This document shows, piece by piece, positions 62,080 to 64,000 of a stretch of 64,000 nt of DNA. Origin of the DNA: Casimicrobiaceae bacterium (GTDB taxonomy: Bacteria > Pseudomonadota > Gammaproteobacteria > Burkholderiales > Casimicrobiaceae). The notes beneath the pieces are model-generated. The model had not been told where the DNA came from, did not search any database, and worked only from the letters and a program-made list of their open reading frames with translations. Location: contig JAPKHK010000007.1 of NCBI GenBank assembly GCA_026646885.1, positions 224,067-288,066 of the forward strand. The letters are read 5' to 3'. The translations under genes and the position numbers were made by a program. Numbering within the stretch: position 1 is the first letter of the stretch; every line of letters begins with the position of its first letter.

Positions 62080-64000
62080 TTAGTCAAATATCGAACACCC
62101 GCAGTTGGCAGCAGCCAGGGCATCTGCGGACGTACCGAAGATGGTAAAGAACTCGCCGGCCAAGAAAGCGGCGAGACTGACGTACCCGGCGGCGCCGGTC
62201 ACGCTGGCGTACAGGAGTTCCTCCATAATAAGCGCATCGAGAAAGCCAATTCCGTACGTTGCGAGTATCTTCTCGATCGATATGTCACGCAGGGTTCGCC
62301 ATTGACCCGCCGCGCGCGTCTTCGATATGAACCCGAATAGGCTACTAAGGTCCGCCGCCGACCCGACGAATTCCCCATAATTCTCTCGGAGCCAGTCCAA
62401 TTTACATTTGCGGCACCGACTGTCCTCGTTGCACTCCGCATCGGCGGCGCCCGGGCTAAGTCCTGAATAGTCTTTGCGAGAGACGGGGTTGCCGTCACTA
62501 TACATGTACAGATTCCACTCTCCGCCTTGAAACCCAATCGGATCCTTTGCCGTCCACCGTCCCGTCTGGGCATCGTAATCCCGCGCGCCGAAGCGCACAA
62601 GTTTCGTTTGCGGGTCGTAGAGTCCGCCGGCAAAGCCGAATGGCTGGAAGCCGGGGTGGGTGTCGGTGAGCACCTTGCCAAACTCGTCATAGTCGATGCG
62701 CTGCGCGATCTCGCCGCTCGCGGCATCCACGACCATGCGCACGCTGCCCAGGTGGTCGGTGATGAGCCGATAGGTCTTGCCGCCCTTTTGCATGTGCTCG
62801 GGCACGTTCACTTTGGTGCCGTAGACGAAGCGGCTCACCAGGCTGCCGCTGCCGTCGAACTCGGCGGCGATTTTGAGTTGGTCTTGGTAGAGCCAGCCTT
62901 GGGTGAGGACACCGTTGACCTTCTTGCCCACCCGGCGGTTTTTGCCATCGATCAGGTAGTCGATCTGCGTGCTGTCGGGCAGCGTGACTGAGCGCAGGTT
63001 GCCAAAGGCGTCATAGACGTACTGCGTGATTTGGCTGCCTTCGGTTTTCTGGGTGAGCGTGCCGTTTGCGGTGTAGCTGTAGGACGTGCCGGCGTAAGTG
63101 AGCAGGCGGTCTTGGTCGTCATAGGTGGCGATGGGGCTGCCATTGAGTTCGACCCGGTTGCCGTTGACGTCATAGCCGTAGCTGCGGGTGAGGCTGCCGT
63201 TTTGCGTGACGGTGGAGAGGCGCCCGGCTGGGTCGTATTGGTACTGGAATGCCGTGGCGACGCCACCGACGGTTTCATCCTTGGCGGTGATGCGGCCTAG
63301 GGGGTCATAGCTCAGGGTGTAATGCAGCAGCGGGCTCGCGTTGTGGCTGGCCTGGAAGCTCGCCAGTTCGCCGAAGGGGTTGTAGGCCTGGGTGGTGGTG
63401 AGGTTCTGTAGGCTCGTGCCAGTAACGAGGCCGCTCGCCGTGTCGCGGGTAAGGGTGAGGTCGCCCGCTTGGGTCAGGAGGCCATCGGGGTCGTGGGCGA
63501 GGAGGACGCTTTGGCCGTTGACGCTGATGACGGTGATGCGGAAGTTCTCGTCATGGGTGAAGGCAATGCTGCCGGCAACGGGGCCGGTCAGGGTTTCTTG
63601 TTTCTTGAGCCTGCCGTCGTGCACGAAGGCCAGATTGAGACCGCCGGTTTCGATGCTTGCCAGGAGCCCGGTGGTGGTTTGGTAGCCGTAGTGGATGGCC
63701 TCACCACTGCCGGGGCTGGAGGTAATGGCCTTCAACCGGCCGGCGGTGTCGTAGGCCAAGCTCACTCCGCTGCCGTCGGGGCGGTGGGTGGCGATGAGCT
63801 GTTGGTCGCGGTTGTAGGTGTATTGCGTCTTGGCGAGCGGCAGGCCGGCGGCGGGCGGTTGGTACTCGGCTTGCAGATCGACCGGGGTGTATTGGAAGGC
63901 ATGCTCCGGCCGGCCCGGCGGGCTGATGCCGGTGACGTTGCCGTTGGGGTCGTAGGCAAGGTTCAGGGTGCGCGCGCCGGGGAGTGCGGCCTGGGTGACG
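62080..64000 (-). CDS. Rhs/YD-repeat polymorphic toxin, C-terminal part
   Basis: The last 640 codons of an Rhs protein; the 5' part lies beyond the window. YD repeats (YDPNGNVTGI, YDTAGRLKAI, YDPLGRITAK, YDPAGRLSTV, YDVNGNRVEL) build the shell, followed by the conserved core end LITDHLGSVRMVVD, GFAGGLYDPQTKLVRFGARDYD and GRWTAKDPIGFQGG. After NPVSRKDYSGL comes a variable tip of about 125 residues with a Cys-rich start (CRKCK) and two hydrophobic segments; it matches no toxin domain I know. Rhs tips are released to kill neighbouring cells. Confidence 0.92.
   Translation of the reverse strand, partial: VTQAALPGARTLNLAYDPNGNVTGISPPGRPEHAFQYTPVDLQAEYQPPAAGLPLAKTQYTYNRDQQLIATHRPDGSGVSLAYDTAGRLKAITSSPGSGEAIHYGYQTTTGLLASIETGGLNLAFVHDGRLKKQETLTGPVAGSIAFTHDENFRITVISVNGQSVLLAHDPDGLLTQAGDLTLTRDTASGLVTGTSLQNLTTTQAYNPFGELASFQASHNASPLLHYTLSYDPLGRITAKDETVGGVATAFQYQYDPAGRLSTVTQNGSLTRSYGYDVNGNRVELNGSPIATYDDQDRLLTYAGTSYSYTANGTLTQKTEGSQITQYVYDAFGNLRSVTLPDSTQIDYLIDGKNRRVGKKVNGVLTQGWLYQDQLKIAAEFDGSGSLVSRFVYGTKVNVPEHMQKGGKTYRLITDHLGSVRMVVDAASGEIAQRIDYDEFGKVLTDTHPGFQPFGFAGGLYDPQTKLVRFGARDYDAQTGRWTAKDPIGFQGGEWNLYMYSDGNPVSRKDYSGLSPGAADAECNEDSRCRKCKLDWLRENYGEFVGSAADLSSLFGFISKTRAAGQWRTLRDISIEKILATYGIGFLDALIMEELLYASVTGAAGYVSLAAFLAGEFFTIFGTSADALAAANCGCSIFD

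Overview
The window is GC-rich, densely coded chromosomal DNA from a betaproteobacterium. The evidence is gene content and order: TlpA-like/aroQ/accB/accC/prmA/zinc-ribbon protein, birA-coaX-SPOR protein, tolB-pal-cpoB-queC, a DUF3460 protein, HemJ and an ahcY-metF operon under an S-adenosylhomocysteine (SAH) riboswitch. The genus cannot be fixed from the sequence alone. There are no rRNA genes and no CRISPR array.

Layout. 1-6.4 kb (minus strand): zinc-ribbon protein (cut by the window edge), prmA, accC, accB, aroQ, a TlpA-like thioredoxin, dsbD and cutA, covering fatty-acid precursor supply and periplasmic redox. 6.4-14.1 kb: fxsA, lgt, a YbaK-like deacylase, metF and ahcY (SAH riboswitch), a 0.9-kb non-coding stretch with a dispersed repeat, then yceH and thiC behind a TPP riboswitch. 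14.2-22.5 kb: tRNA-Gly, a large GGDEF/EAL protein, an Lrp regulator, a TonB-C-terminal protein, birA, coaX and a SPOR-like protein. 22.6-31.6 kb: metH, a GNAT protein, a VanZ-like membrane protein, ferredoxin, hydrolase, hemJ, an RlmL-type methyltransferase, DUF3460 and a GntR regulator. 31.7-38.1 kb: a glycosyltransferase, tolB-pal-cpoB, a tandem 108-bp repeat, queC and mutY. 38.1-42.5 kb: a tightly overlapping nickel/cobalt ECF transporter operon with an outer-membrane barrel gene inside it. 42.7-46.3 kb: a membrane-anchored presumed anti-sigma protein, an ECF sigma factor, a secreted protein and a YeeE/YedE transporter.

The accessory part runs from 46.4 to 54.1 kb: an IS with terminal inverted repeats, a LuxR-type regulator, and two versions of a cassette (one intact, one decayed), each preceded by a near-identical 22-bp palindrome resembling a lux box. 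A truncated diguanylate-cyclase remnant, a solitary Mrr-type restriction endonuclease and a second copy of the dispersed repeat follow. Two tRNA-Lys genes, an orphan amide/amino-acid substrate-binding protein and gcvT-gcvH-gcvP behind a tandem glycine riboswitch return to housekeeping functions. The last 3.5 kb is an Rhs locus: the C-terminal part of an Rhs protein with a hydrophobic variable tip, a four-helix membrane protein as candidate immunity partner, Rhs debris, and a REP-associated transposase gene flanked by a 16-bp inverted repeat.

One-carbon and methyl-cycle genes recur: ahcY-metF, metH and gcvTHP, with SAH and glycine riboswitches in front of ahcY and gcvT. The most novel-looking parts are the Rhs tip/membrane-protein pair, the LuxR/palindrome/secreted-protein cassettes and the outer-membrane component inside the metal-uptake operon.
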